Shown in pieces: positions 1 to 7,087 of a stretch of DNA of 14,133 nucleotides. The DNA comes from DAIDKA01 sp035485475 (GTDB taxonomy: Bacteria; Pseudomonadota; Gammaproteobacteria; Steroidobacterales; Steroidobacteraceae). The notes beneath the pieces were generated by a model that saw nothing but the letters and a program-made list of their open reading frames with translations, made no database searches and was not told the origin of the DNA. Made by a program: the position numbers and the translations under genes. The DNA lies in contig DATHOA010000106.1 of assembly GCA_035485475.1 (NCBI GenBank), positions 1-14,133 on the forward strand. The letters are read 5' to 3'. The stretch's first letter is position 1. Every line of letters starts with the position of its first letter.

Positions 1-522
1 AAGCGCAACATCTACCTCGTCGGCCCGATGGGGTCGGGCAAGAGTGCCGTGGGACGCATCCTGGCGCGGCTGGTGGATGCGCCGTTCCTGGACAGTGATG
101 CCGAAATCGAGAAGCGTACCGGCGTCGATATTTCCTACATCTTCGAGCGCGAAGGCGAGCCAAGATTCCGGCAACGCGAGAAGGAAGCCATCGAGGCGCT
201 GACGGCCATCGAGCCGTTGGTACTGGCCACCGGCGGCGGGGCCATTCTGCTTCCCGAGAATCGCGAACTGCTGGTACAGCGCGGCTGCGTGGTGTATCTG
301 ATCACCTCGGTTGAACAGCAGGTACACCGCGTGAGTCATGCCCGGCACCGGCCGCTGCTGACCAATGTGGATCCGGAAGCGACGCTGCAGCAGCTGATGG
401 CCGAGCGCGAGCCGCTGTATTGTTCGGTCGCAGATCTGAAGGTGACCACCGACGGCCGCAAGATCCAGGCCGTCGCCGAGGAAATCATCAAGGCCCTGGG
501 TTTCCCGGTCGTGGGTGGCTGA
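1..522 (+). CDS. aroK: Shikimate kinase, 5'-truncated by window edge
   Basis: Phosphorylates the 3-hydroxyl of shikimate with ATP, the fifth step of the cytoplasmic shikimate pathway to aromatic amino acids. The frame is open from base 1, so only a few N-terminal residues are missing. The visible 173 residues begin KRNIYLVGPMGSGKS, with the Walker A loop GPMGSGKS at residues 8-15. Next come the FLDSD segment with the shikimate/Mg-binding aspartates, the FRQRE segment with its shikimate-binding arginine, the ATGGGA glycine motif, the lid arginine in RHRPLL and the late EREPLY motif. These make it a full-activity kinase in the expected order. It ends 22 bases before the preferred aroB start, consistent with the common aroK-aroB operon. 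Identification is secure; only the start is outside the window. Confidence 0.96.
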   Translation, partial: KRNIYLVGPMGSGKSAVGRILARLVDAPFLDSDAEIEKRTGVDISYIFEREGEPRFRQREKEAIEALTAIEPLVLATGGGAILLPENRELLVQRGCVVYLITSVEQQVHRVSHARHRPLLTNVDPEATLQQLMAEREPLYCSVADLKVTTDGRKIQAVAEEIIKALGFPVVGG

Positions 523-544
523 ACGCTCTATAATTGCCGCCATC

Positions 545-1621
545 GTGAACACCTTGACGGTCGAACTCGCCGCGCGCAGCTATCCGATCCTGATTGGTCC
601 CGGATTGCTCACCGACCCCGAGGCGCTTGACGCGCACGTACCCCGCGGCAGCGTGCTGCTGGTCAGCAATACCACCGTCGCACCGCTGTACGCGGATGCG
701 CTGAAGCAGGGCCTCAAGGATCGGCACATTGTCGAGGCCATTCTGCCCGACGGGGAGTCGTACAAGACGCTGGCGACCCTGGCCCGGATCCTCGATGTCG
801 CGGTCGCGAACCGACTGGCACGCGACAGTACGGTGGTGGCCCTCGGCGGCGGCGTCGTGGGCGACATGGCGGGCTTTGCGGCGGCCTGCTACCAGCGCGG
901 CGTCGATCTGGTGCAGGTGCCGACGACCCTGCTGGCGCAGGTGGACTCCTCGGTCGGCGGTAAGACCGGCGTCAATCACCCCGGTGGCAAGAACCTCATC
1001 GGTGCCTTTCACCAGCCCGTGGCCGTGATCGCCGACACGGATACGCTGGCGACGCTGCCGCCGCGGGAATTGCGCGCCGGACTGGCCGAGATCATCAAGT
1101 ACGGCCTGATCCATGACGCGGCCTTCTTTGACTGGCTGGAGGTCAACATCGATCGGCTGCTGGCGGGCAATCCGGTCGCACTGACGCATGCCATCCGTCG
1201 CTCCTGCGAGATCAAGGCCGAAATTGTCGGCAAGGACGAGCGCGAACGCGGCGATCGCGCCTTGTTGAACCTCGGCCACACCTTTGGGCATGCGATTGAA
1301 GCGGCCACCGGCTATGGCACCTGGTTGCACGGCGAAGCCGTGGGCGCCGGCATGCTGATGGCCGCGGCAATGTCCCGGGAATGCGGCTACCTGAGTGATG
1401 CGGATGTCGCGCGACTGCGTGCCCTGCTGCACCGGGTCGGCCTGCCGCTCGCGGCCCCGGAAGTGTCGGCGCAGGCGGCGCTCGAGCATATGAAGATCGA
1501 CAAGAAAGTGCAGGCGGGGCGCATGCGCTTCGTGCTGTTGAAGCGCATCGGCGCGGCGCTCGTGACCGCCGATTATCCGCCCCACGCGCTGCAGGCAACC
1601 CTGACGGGCTACTTCGGCTGA
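545..1621 (+). CDS. aroB: 3-dehydroquinate synthase
   Basis: Converts DAHP to 3-dehydroquinate, the second shikimate-pathway step, using NAD and a divalent metal. The GTG at 545 is chosen because it gives MNTLTVELAARSYPI, which matches the usual AroB N-terminus and yields 358 residues (about 360 is typical). An in-frame GTG at 515 would add ten residues and overlap aroK, and is less likely. Seen in order: the GGGVVGDMAGF NAD-binding loop, PTTLLAQVDSSVGGKTG, HPGGKNLIG, and the metal ligands Glu182 (in LAEIIKYG), a histidine of GHTFGHA (245 or 249) and His262 (in LHGEAV). Active-site residues look intact. No good Shine-Dalgarno precedes either start. It lies between aroK and the dGTPase-like gene, which begins 2 bases after its stop, so the three are probably co-transcribed. 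Confidence 0.96.
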   Translation: MNTLTVELAARSYPILIGPGLLTDPEALDAHVPRGSVLLVSNTTVAPLYADALKQGLKDRHIVEAILPDGESYKTLATLARILDVAVANRLARDSTVVALGGGVVGDMAGFAAACYQRGVDLVQVPTTLLAQVDSSVGGKTGVNHPGGKNLIGAFHQPVAVIADTDTLATLPPRELRAGLAEIIKYGLIHDAAFFDWLEVNIDRLLAGNPVALTHAIRRSCEIKAEIVGKDERERGDRALLNLGHTFGHAIEAATGYGTWLHGEAVGAGMLMAAAMSRECGYLSDADVARLRALLHRVGLPLAAPEVSAQAALEHMKIDKKVQAGRMRFVLLKRIGAALVTADYPPHALQATLTGYFG

Positions 1622-1623
1622 CC

Positions 1624-2796
1624 GTGCCGCGCGTCACGCGTCAAGCAGCGCAGCTTGCCCCGTACGCGGCGGCCGAAGCCGACTCCCGCGGCCGGCGCTG
1701 CGCAGAATCCCCGCCGCAGTTCCGCGGCGAATACCAGCGCGACCGCGATCGCATCATTCATTCGAACGCGTTTCGGCGCCTGGTCTACAAGACCCAGGTT
1801 TTCGTCAATCACGAGGGTGATCTGTACCGCACCCGCCTGACGCACTCCATGGAGGTCGCGCAGATCGCGCGCTCCATTGCCAGCGCCTTGAAGCTGAACG
1901 AAACGCTCACCGAAGCGATCTGCCTGGCACATGATCTGGGCCACACCCCCTTCGGTCACGCCGGCCAGGACGCGCTCAATGCCTGCATGCGCCAATTTGG
2001 CGGCTTCGAGCACAATCTGCAGTCACTGCGCGTGGTCGATGAGCTCGAAGACCGCTATGCCGATTTCCACGGCCTCAATCTCACTTTCGAGTGCCGCGAG
2101 GGGATTCTCAAGCATTGTTCGGTGCGCAACGCGAAGCAGCTGGGCGAACTCGGCGAGCGCTTCATCAAGCGTCGCCAGCCCTCGCTCGAAGCGCAGCTGT
2201 CAAACCTGGCCGATGAGATCGCCTACAACAATCACGACGTGGCCGACGGTCTGCGCGCCGGTCTCATCAGCCTCGCCGACCTGGCCGAGGTCGAGTTGTT
2301 TGAAAGCCAGCACCGCAAAGTGCTGGCCCGGTACGGCGCGCTTCCCGAACGCAAGGTGATTCACGAAACCATCCGCCGCGTCATCAATCATGTGGTCAGC
2401 GACCTGATCCGCACCACCGGGGACAACCTTGCCAAGGCGGCACCCGCCTCGAGCGCCGCGGTCAGAGCACGTTCCAAACCTCTGGTGACCTTCAGCATCG
2501 AGGTCGCCCGCGAACAGCTCAAGCTCAAGCAATTCCTGAACCAGCGCGTCTACCGGCACTACAAGGTACTGCGCATGACCTCCAAGGCAAGACTGGTCGT
2601 GACGCGTTTGTTTGAGACCTTCCTCGATGACGCGACCTTGATGCCCACCGAGCACCAGGAATCCGCCGCGGTATTGGAGCGCGAACTCGGTCGAGCCGGT
2701 CGCGCCCGGGCGGTCGCCGACTACATCGCCGGGATGACCGATCGTTACGCCATTCTCGAACATCAACGCCTGTTCGATCCCGCCGAGCGGACTTGA
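1624..2796 (+). CDS. dgt: dGTP triphosphohydrolase-like HD-domain protein
   Basis: Predicted cytoplasmic deoxynucleoside triphosphate triphosphohydrolase, releasing tripolyphosphate from dNTPs, which affects nucleotide pools and replication fidelity. It has 390 residues, the size of the shorter Dgt-like subfamily rather than the ~505-residue E. coli enzyme. The family motif FRRLVYKTQVF is near residues 50-60. The four HD-domain metal ligands are present: His74 (RLTHSMEV), His103-Asp104 (LAHDLGHTPFGH) and Asp197 (LADEIAYNNHD). Start is GTG at 1624, 2 bases after aroB, so translation is probably coupled. The order aroK-aroB-dgt is familiar in proteobacteria (recalled, not searched). Substrate specificity within the family cannot be read from the sequence. 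Confidence 0.9.
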   Translation: MPRVTRQAAQLAPYAAAEADSRGRRCAESPPQFRGEYQRDRDRIIHSNAFRRLVYKTQVFVNHEGDLYRTRLTHSMEVAQIARSIASALKLNETLTEAICLAHDLGHTPFGHAGQDALNACMRQFGGFEHNLQSLRVVDELEDRYADFHGLNLTFECREGILKHCSVRNAKQLGELGERFIKRRQPSLEAQLSNLADEIAYNNHDVADGLRAGLISLADLAEVELFESQHRKVLARYGALPERKVIHETIRRVINHVVSDLIRTTGDNLAKAAPASSAAVRARSKPLVTFSIEVAREQLKLKQFLNQRVYRHYKVLRMTSKARLVVTRLFETFLDDATLMPTEHQESAAVLERELGRAGRARAVADYIAGMTDRYAILEHQRLFDPAERT

Positions 2797-2799
2797 GGC

Positions 2800-2816
2800 G
2801 CGGGCCGGGCGCCCGC
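2800..2816 (+). terminator. GC-rich hairpin after dgt, weak terminator candidate
   Basis: GCGGGC (2800-2805) and GCCCGC (2811-2816) form a six-base-pair GC stem with a five-base loop, starting 3 bases after the dgt stop. A C-rich stretch follows instead of a T-tract, so it is not a convincing intrinsic terminator. It may be a Rho-assisted or processing hairpin, or chance in GC-rich DNA. Confidence 0.3.
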
Positions 2817-2905
2817 TCCCCCGCCTGCCTCAGTAACTGCTTGATCTGAAACACTAAAATCAACGTGCCCAGGATAACTGTTACATAATATAGCTTAGCT
2901 GTTCG

Positions 2906-2934
2906 TTGACATAAGACGTTGGCATACCTAGATT
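2906..2934 (+). promoter_or_regulatory. Sigma70-type promoter for the DUF6502/repeat operon
   Basis: TTGACA (2906-2911) is a perfect -35 box. It is followed by a 17-base spacer and TAGATT (2929-2934), which matches four of six positions of the -10 consensus. The predicted transcription start is near 2941, just before the candidate starts at 2952 (GTG) and 2970 (ATG). The region from about 2840 to 2940 is clearly more AT-rich than the surrounding genes. Two 9-base odd palindromes lie just upstream: TAACTGTTA (2875-2883) and AGCTTAGCT (2892-2900). They could be operator sites, but that is inference. Confidence 0.6.
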
Positions 2935-2969
2935 TATGTCAATCGCCACAAGTGTCGACACCTTCCCCC

Positions 2970-3959
2970 ATGGAAGCAGCCAGCAAAACAAGCACTGAAG
3001 AAAGAGACGCCCTGCTGGCGCTGTTCACGGCATTGCTGCGGCCGTTGATGCCGGTGGCGTTGGAACGCGGCATTTCGGTGCGCGAGATTTCCGATTCGGT
3101 CCGGCGCGCCTACGTGCAGGTACTCGAAGGCCGCATGGCCGGCCAGGACCGGCAGCTGTCCGACGCGCGGCTCGCGCTGGTGGCCGGTTTGACGCGTTCG
3201 GAAGTGCAGCTGTTCCGCGATCCGCGGCGCCGAACCTCCGGGTCCGGCAGCTCGGTCAGCCCGTTTCAACTGGTGGCCCAGCTGCTGACGGTCTGGCACA
3301 CCCACCCAAGATTCTCCGGTGCCTACGGCCTGGCGCTCGATCTTGATCTGCTCGTTGGCCCAGATCGATCGCGCCGCAGCTTCGATGAACTGGTGGCAAC
3401 CGCCGTGCCCGGCGCGGACCGCGACGTACTTCTGGATGAGCTGATTGCCACCAATTCCGCAGAGATCGTCGATGAGAATACCTTGCGTTGCCGCGCCCGC
3501 GCGGCCGTTCGGCGCAGCTCCGACGATGCCAAGGTAAACCCGCTGATAGATCGCGCCGCGAAGTGTCTTGAGGCGGTGGCGTCCAGCTTTGCGCACAACC
3601 TGCTGCGGGAAAATGCCGACAAAACCTATTTCGAGAGGACGGTCGTTTCGAACCATCCTTTGTCTGAGCGCAGTCGCGATGGATTTTCCGCGATTGCCCA
3701 GAATCGCGGCGACAGCTACGTGACCGAACTCGACAGCTGGCTCGCCAAGCATACCGAACCGGATGAATCTCCAGCCGGTCGCCGCTACGGAGTCGGCGTC
3801 TACTTCTTTGAAGAATCGCAGTCAGCGGAGCAATCCGCTGGTGCCGGGAGCCCGGGCAGCGATTTTTCGGTTCAAGGTCGAAAGGGCGCAATTCAGGAAA
3901 TTGATGTGCTGGCTCTGCCAGCTTCGATCACGCGTGATCAAGGAAAATCGGGGAATTAA
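2970..3959 (+). CDS. DUF6502-type protein, HTH-like, copy 1
   Basis: Function unknown. The family name is assigned from memory of its sequence pattern. The ATG at 2970 gives 329 residues (MEAASKTSTEERDALL). An in-frame GTG at 2952 would add six. A TTG further up at 2919 lies inside the promoter spacer and is rejected. An N-terminal helical region carries an HTH-like stretch (LSDARLALVAGLTRSEV, about residues 55-71). A middle region contains WHTHPRF and SFDELVATAVPG, and the C-terminal part ends in YGVGVYFFEE plus a low-complexity Ser/Gly tail. No signal peptide or membrane helix is seen, so it is probably cytoplasmic. It is paralogous to the gene at 4545-5408. It is followed after one base by the secreted repeat gene, so the two almost certainly share a transcript. 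A DNA-binding role is inference from the HTH-like segment. Confidence 0.8.
   Translation: MEAASKTSTEERDALLALFTALLRPLMPVALERGISVREISDSVRRAYVQVLEGRMAGQDRQLSDARLALVAGLTRSEVQLFRDPRRRTSGSGSSVSPFQLVAQLLTVWHTHPRFSGAYGLALDLDLLVGPDRSRRSFDELVATAVPGADRDVLLDELIATNSAEIVDENTLRCRARAAVRRSSDDAKVNPLIDRAAKCLEAVASSFAHNLLRENADKTYFERTVVSNHPLSERSRDGFSAIAQNRGDSYVTELDSWLAKHTEPDESPAGRRYGVGVYFFEESQSAEQSAGAGSPGSDFSVQGRKGAIQEIDVLALPASITRDQGKSGN
3926..3939. repeat. Perfect 14-bp palindrome ahead of the repeat gene
   Basis: GATCACGCGTGATC equals its own reverse complement at all 14 positions. It lies at the 3' end of the upstream DUF6502 gene, 21 bases before the ATG of the repeat-protein gene and just upstream of its Shine-Dalgarno. 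It could be an operator for a dimeric regulator. It also contains two GATC sites and one ACGCGT site, so chance or a methylation target are alternatives. Confidence 0.5.
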
Positions 3960-3960
3960 A

Positions 3961-4404
3961 ATGAAGATTCTGAGCATTGCAGCTGCGGTGGCACTCAGCA
4001 CCGTTTCACTGTCTGCACTCGCCAAGGATGTGGACCAGGCAGGGGTTGTCGACAATGCCTTTGCCTACACGACAGCGACTACTGGCTCCCAGTCAGTGGT
4101 CATAGGTTCGGCCATTGAAGGCAGCTTCAGTAGCCAGACGGCAGTGCAGGTAAGCACGACCCATGCCATCACGGGCAGCGGCGGTAATGCCATTACCGGT
4201 AGCGGCGGTCACGCCATCACCGGCAGTGGTGGTCATGCGATCACTGGCAGTGGCGGCCATGCCATCACCGGCAGCGGTGGTCATGCGATCACTGGCAGTG
4301 GCGGTAATGCCATCACCGGCAGCGGTGGTCATGCCATCACGGGCAGTGGTGGTAATGCCATCACCGGTAGCGGCGGTCACGCCATCACGGGCAGTGGCGG
4401 TTAA
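3961..4404 (+). CDS. Small secreted protein with ten (H/N)AITGSGG repeats
   Basis: 147 residues, family not recognised. Residues 1-21 (MKILSIAAAVALSTVSLSALA) form a clear Sec signal peptide with an ALA cleavage site before Lys22. Residues 22-67 are a short Ser/Thr/Val-rich segment with no cysteine. Residues 68-147 are ten uninterrupted 8-residue units, (H/N)AITGSGG, running right to the stop codon. The first residue of the units reads H N H H H H N H N H. The mature protein is therefore periplasmic or exported. The regular Gly/Ser/Thr pattern would suit a beta-solenoid or a flexible filament; metal binding by the periodic histidines is speculation. The start is supported by GGGGA at 3950-3954, six bases upstream. 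It follows the DUF6502 stop by one base and is closed by the terminator at 4441. Confidence 0.85.
   Translation: MKILSIAAAVALSTVSLSALAKDVDQAGVVDNAFAYTTATTGSQSVVIGSAIEGSFSSQTAVQVSTTHAITGSGGNAITGSGGHAITGSGGHAITGSGGHAITGSGGHAITGSGGNAITGSGGHAITGSGGNAITGSGGHAITGSGG
4162..4401 (+). repeat. Ten-unit 24-bp in-frame tandem repeat
   Basis: Ten units of exactly 24 bases encode (H/N)AITGSGG with no partial unit at either end, and the stop codon follows directly. Every base difference between units is synonymous except the first base of codon one (CAT/CAC versus AAT). Units 4-5 and 6-7 are a 48-base duplication differing at two bases; units 2-3 and 9-10 are another related pair differing at three. The array therefore grew by block duplication and has since drifted under protein-level constraint. 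Confidence 0.97.
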
Positions 4405-4440
4405 CCCTAAGCTGTAAGCTGGCGGTTTGTGTTCGGAGAG

Positions 4441-4478
4441 CCACGGCCCCGCATCGGGGCTGTGGTCTTTCCGTTTTC
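4441..4478 (+). terminator. Strong intrinsic terminator after repeat gene
   Basis: An 11-base-pair stem, CCACGGCCCCG (4441-4451) pairing with CGGGGCTGTGG (4455-4465) with a single G-T pair, closes a three-base CAT loop. It is followed by the T-rich run TCTTTCCGTTTT. It lies 36 bases after the repeat-gene stop and separates that operon from the second DUF6502-type gene. Confidence 0.88.
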
Positions 4479-4544
4479 GCGTTTTAGACTTTTGTCACAA
4501 AAATAGCAGCTGCGGGGTGCGACCATCCTCGGTAGGCTGGCGCA

Positions 4545-5408
4545 GTGACAGATATCCGCCCTGCTCTTGGTGTCATGTGCCGCCGGGTTCTGCACCCGTT
4601 GATTCGCATACTGGTGCGCTTCGGTGTCAGCGCCGGTGAATTCAAAGCCATCGTGGACAGCGTGTACGCCCACGCCGGCTCCGAATACCTGGCCCGGCAG
4701 GGCGAGCGTGTCACGTATTCGAAGCTTGCGGTAATCACCGGCATCAACCGCGCTTTTCTGCCCTCCATCCTGGCCAACCCGCAGGATGAATTCCATCCCC
4801 GCAGCAACACCCAGCTGCATCGTGCGGCACGGGTATTGAACGGCTGGTATGAGGACAAGTTGTTCCAGACCGGCTCGGGCGATCCGGCGATTTTGTCCAT
4901 CGAAGGCGAACGCAACAGTTTTCGCCAGCTCGTCGAGCTGTACAGCGGCGGCGTCTATCACCAGACGATGCTGTCGGAGCTGCAGCGCGTGGGCGCCATC
5001 CGCCTGGTGGGTGGGGAGCGGGTTCGACCCATGCGGCGCACGCCAGTCACGGGCGGGGCCAACCTCGAGTCCGTGTTGACCACGGCGGAGACCGCCGGAG
5101 ATCTGCTCAATACGCTGGAACACAATCTGACCGCACCCGCCGCGGAGCAATTGCCGGTCCGGGCGCTGATCGGAACCGTCGATCTGCGCGCGCTGCCATT
5201 GTTCAAAACGCAGCTGGGCAAGCGGGCCGATGGATTGCTCGAAGTCATGGATCTGTTCATGCGGTCGCACGGGCCTGAGCCCGGGCGGGCCGATGAGGCC
5301 AATGCAGGCGTCGAAGTCGGTGCCGCCGTGATTGCCATCCAGCGCGCCGCGCCGCAGCAAGCCGAGGCCAAACCGCACCGGACACCGAAGCGGCGCAGGG
5401 ACCGTTAA
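4545..5408 (+). CDS. DUF6502-type protein, HTH-like, copy 2
   Basis: 287 residues of unknown function, from GTG 4545 (an in-frame ATG at 4575 is an alternative). The N-terminal part (LHPLIRILVRFGVS to SKLAVITGINRAF, HTH-like near residues 58-75) aligns with copy 1 over 61 residues without a gap, with 14 identities. A second ungapped stretch of 42 residues, starting SFRQLVEL here and SFDELVAT in copy 1, has 11 identities. It lacks copy 1's YGVGVYFFEE motif and instead ends in a basic tail (HRTPKRRRDR). No signal peptide or membrane helix is visible. It has its own transcription unit, since a strong terminator precedes it, but no convincing promoter is visible in the 66 bases between. Its stop overlaps the convergent fadD stop by four bases (TTAA). 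The two copies are old, diverged paralogues, not a recent duplication. Confidence 0.8.
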   Translation: MTDIRPALGVMCRRVLHPLIRILVRFGVSAGEFKAIVDSVYAHAGSEYLARQGERVTYSKLAVITGINRAFLPSILANPQDEFHPRSNTQLHRAARVLNGWYEDKLFQTGSGDPAILSIEGERNSFRQLVELYSGGVYHQTMLSELQRVGAIRLVGGERVRPMRRTPVTGGANLESVLTTAETAGDLLNTLEHNLTAPAAEQLPVRALIGTVDLRALPLFKTQLGKRADGLLEVMDLFMRSHGPEPGRADEANAGVEVGAAVIAIQRAAPQQAEAKPHRTPKRRRDR

Positions 5409-7087
5409 CCAGCAACCAGCGAGTCGCGCAACACGCGCCGCAGTATCTTGCCGACATTCGATTTCGGCAGCTCGCTGCGGAAATACACGTGTCGCGGCAG
5501 TTTGTAGCCGGTCAGTGATTCACGGCACTTGTCGATAATGGCGCGCTCCGTCAATGCGGGATCCTTGGACACGACAAACACGGCCACCACTTCGCCGGAG
5601 TGCTCGTCGGCCTGCGCGACGGCCGCGGCCTCGACCACGCCGGGTATCGCGGCCACTACGGCCTCAACTTCATTCGGATACACATTGAAGCCGGACACCA
5701 GGATCATGTCCTTCTTGCGGTCCTCGATGTACACGAAACCGCGCTCATCCATATGGCCGATATCGCCGGTGCGCAGCCACCCCTGCGGCAGCATCACCAG
5801 CGCGGTCTCATCGGGGCGATTCCAGTAACCGCGCATCACCTGCGGGCCGCGCACACAGATCTCACCCGGGGCACCGAGACTGACTTCGACGCCTGCATCA
5901 TCTCGAATGGAGATCTCGGTCGAGGCAATCGGCAGGCCGATCGAGCCGTTGAAATCCGTGAACGGCAGATTGATGCAGGCACCGGGGGAGGTCTCGGTCA
6001 AACCCCAGGCCTGGGTTAGAGGATTGCCGGTAGCCGCCTTCCAGCGTCGCGCCACGGTTTCCTGCACGGCCATGCCGCCGCCGAGCGTGATTTTCAGATG
6101 ACTGAAATCGACTTTCGCAAATTCCGAATTATGCAGCAGGGCATTGAACAGCGTGTTGACGCCGCTGAGGAAGGCAAACGGATAGCGGTGCAGTTCCTTG
6201 ATGAAGCGCGGCAGATCACGCGGATTGGTGATCAGGACATTGGTCCATCCCAAGCGCAGGAACAGCATGCAGTTGGCCGTCAATGCAAAGATGTGATACA
6301 GCGGAATCGGTGTGATGAGGTATTGGGTGGCAGCCGCGGTGCTGGGCAGGAACGGTTCAATCCAGGCCGAGGCCTGCAGCAGGTTCGCACACACATTGCC
6401 GTGCGTGAGCATCGCGCCCTTGGCGACCCCCGTCGTGCCGCCGGTGTACTGCAGGAAGGCGATGTCCTCGTGCGTGAGATCGATTTCCTGGAAGGAGTGT
6501 CTGCGCCCCGCGGCCAAAACGGCCGTGAAACTCACCGCACCGGGAAGCTGCCAGGGTGGCACCTGCTTGTGCACCCGGCGCACCACGAAATCCACAATCG
6601 CCGACTTGGGGATTCCGAGCAGCTCCCCGACACTGGTGGTGATGACATGGCGCACCGTCGTGCGCGGCAGCACCGCCTCGAGCACATGCGCGAAGTTCTC
6701 GAGCACCACGATGGCGGCGCAGCCTGCGTCCTTGAGCTGATGTTCCAGTTCCGGCGCGGTGTAGAGCGGGTTGGTGTTGACGACCGTGAGGCCCGCGCGC
6801 AACGCCCCGAACATGGCAATGGGGTACTGCAGCACATTCGGCAACATGATCGCCAGGCGATCGCCGCGCTTGAGGCCGGCGACCTGCTGCAGCCAGGCCG
6901 CAAAGTCACGCGATCGGCGGTCCAGTTCGCCGAAGCTGAGCTCGCGGCCCATCTGGATGTACGCGGCCCGATGCGGAAATTTCGCGAAACTCTGCTCGGC
7001 CATGTGCTTGAGGGATGGCAGCACGCCCGGATCGATGTCCGTGGCCATGCCGGGCAGATAGGACTTCAGCCAGATCCGTTCCATCAT
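5405..7087 (-). CDS. fadD: Long-chain-fatty-acid-CoA ligase
   Basis: Activates free fatty acids to acyl-CoA with ATP and CoA at the inner face of the inner membrane, feeding beta-oxidation or lipid synthesis. It has 560 residues, against 561 for E. coli FadD, and resembles that protein throughout. Seen: PNVLQYPIAMFG near the N-terminus, the AMP-binding P-loop YTGGTTGVAKGAMLTH (about 215-230), PLYHIFALT, AWGLTETSPG, the hinge region GWLRTGDIG and DRKKDMILVSGFNVYPNE, and the C-terminal catalytic lysine in PKSNVGKILRR (about 547). No active-site loss is apparent. Start is ATG 7087 (or ATG 7084, one residue later). ATG 7087 shares one base with the tesA stop (TGATG), so translation is coupled to tesA. 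Confidence 0.96.
   Translation of the reverse strand: MMERIWLKSYLPGMATDIDPGVLPSLKHMAEQSFAKFPHRAAYIQMGRELSFGELDRRSRDFAAWLQQVAGLKRGDRLAIMLPNVLQYPIAMFGALRAGLTVVNTNPLYTAPELEHQLKDAGCAAIVVLENFAHVLEAVLPRTTVRHVITTSVGELLGIPKSAIVDFVVRRVHKQVPPWQLPGAVSFTAVLAAGRRHSFQEIDLTHEDIAFLQYTGGTTGVAKGAMLTHGNVCANLLQASAWIEPFLPSTAAATQYLITPIPLYHIFALTANCMLFLRLGWTNVLITNPRDLPRFIKELHRYPFAFLSGVNTLFNALLHNSEFAKVDFSHLKITLGGGMAVQETVARRWKAATGNPLTQAWGLTETSPGACINLPFTDFNGSIGLPIASTEISIRDDAGVEVSLGAPGEICVRGPQVMRGYWNRPDETALVMLPQGWLRTGDIGHMDERGFVYIEDRKKDMILVSGFNVYPNEVEAVVAAIPGVVEAAAVAQADEHSGEVVAVFVVSKDPALTERAIIDKCRESLTGYKLPRHVYFRSELPKSNVGKILRRVLRDSLVAG

Noticed and set aside
529..534. TATAAT box upstream of aroB
   Set aside because: It is a perfect -10 hexamer, but no recognisable -35 lies 16-18 bases upstream and it sits within the aroK-aroB junction of a probable operon; it could give at most a weak internal promoter.
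488..1585. Long minus-strand open frame (365 codons) across aroB
   Set aside because: It mirrors the aroB coding sequence; the translation is Arg/His/Gln-rich with no recognisable motif, as expected from antisense of GC-rich codons.
2919..2969. Upstream TTG start for DUF6502 copy 1
   Set aside because: It would place the start codon inside the spacer of the TTGACA/TAGATT promoter, before the predicted transcription start.
4162..4401. CRISPR array
   Set aside because: The repeats are contiguous 24-base units with no unique spacers and are in frame with a secreted protein.
4093..4417. Alternative open frames on both strands through the repeat array
   Set aside because: A stop-free 24-base unit leaves other frames open automatically. 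Only the main frame has a signal peptide, a ribosome binding site and purely synonymous variation.
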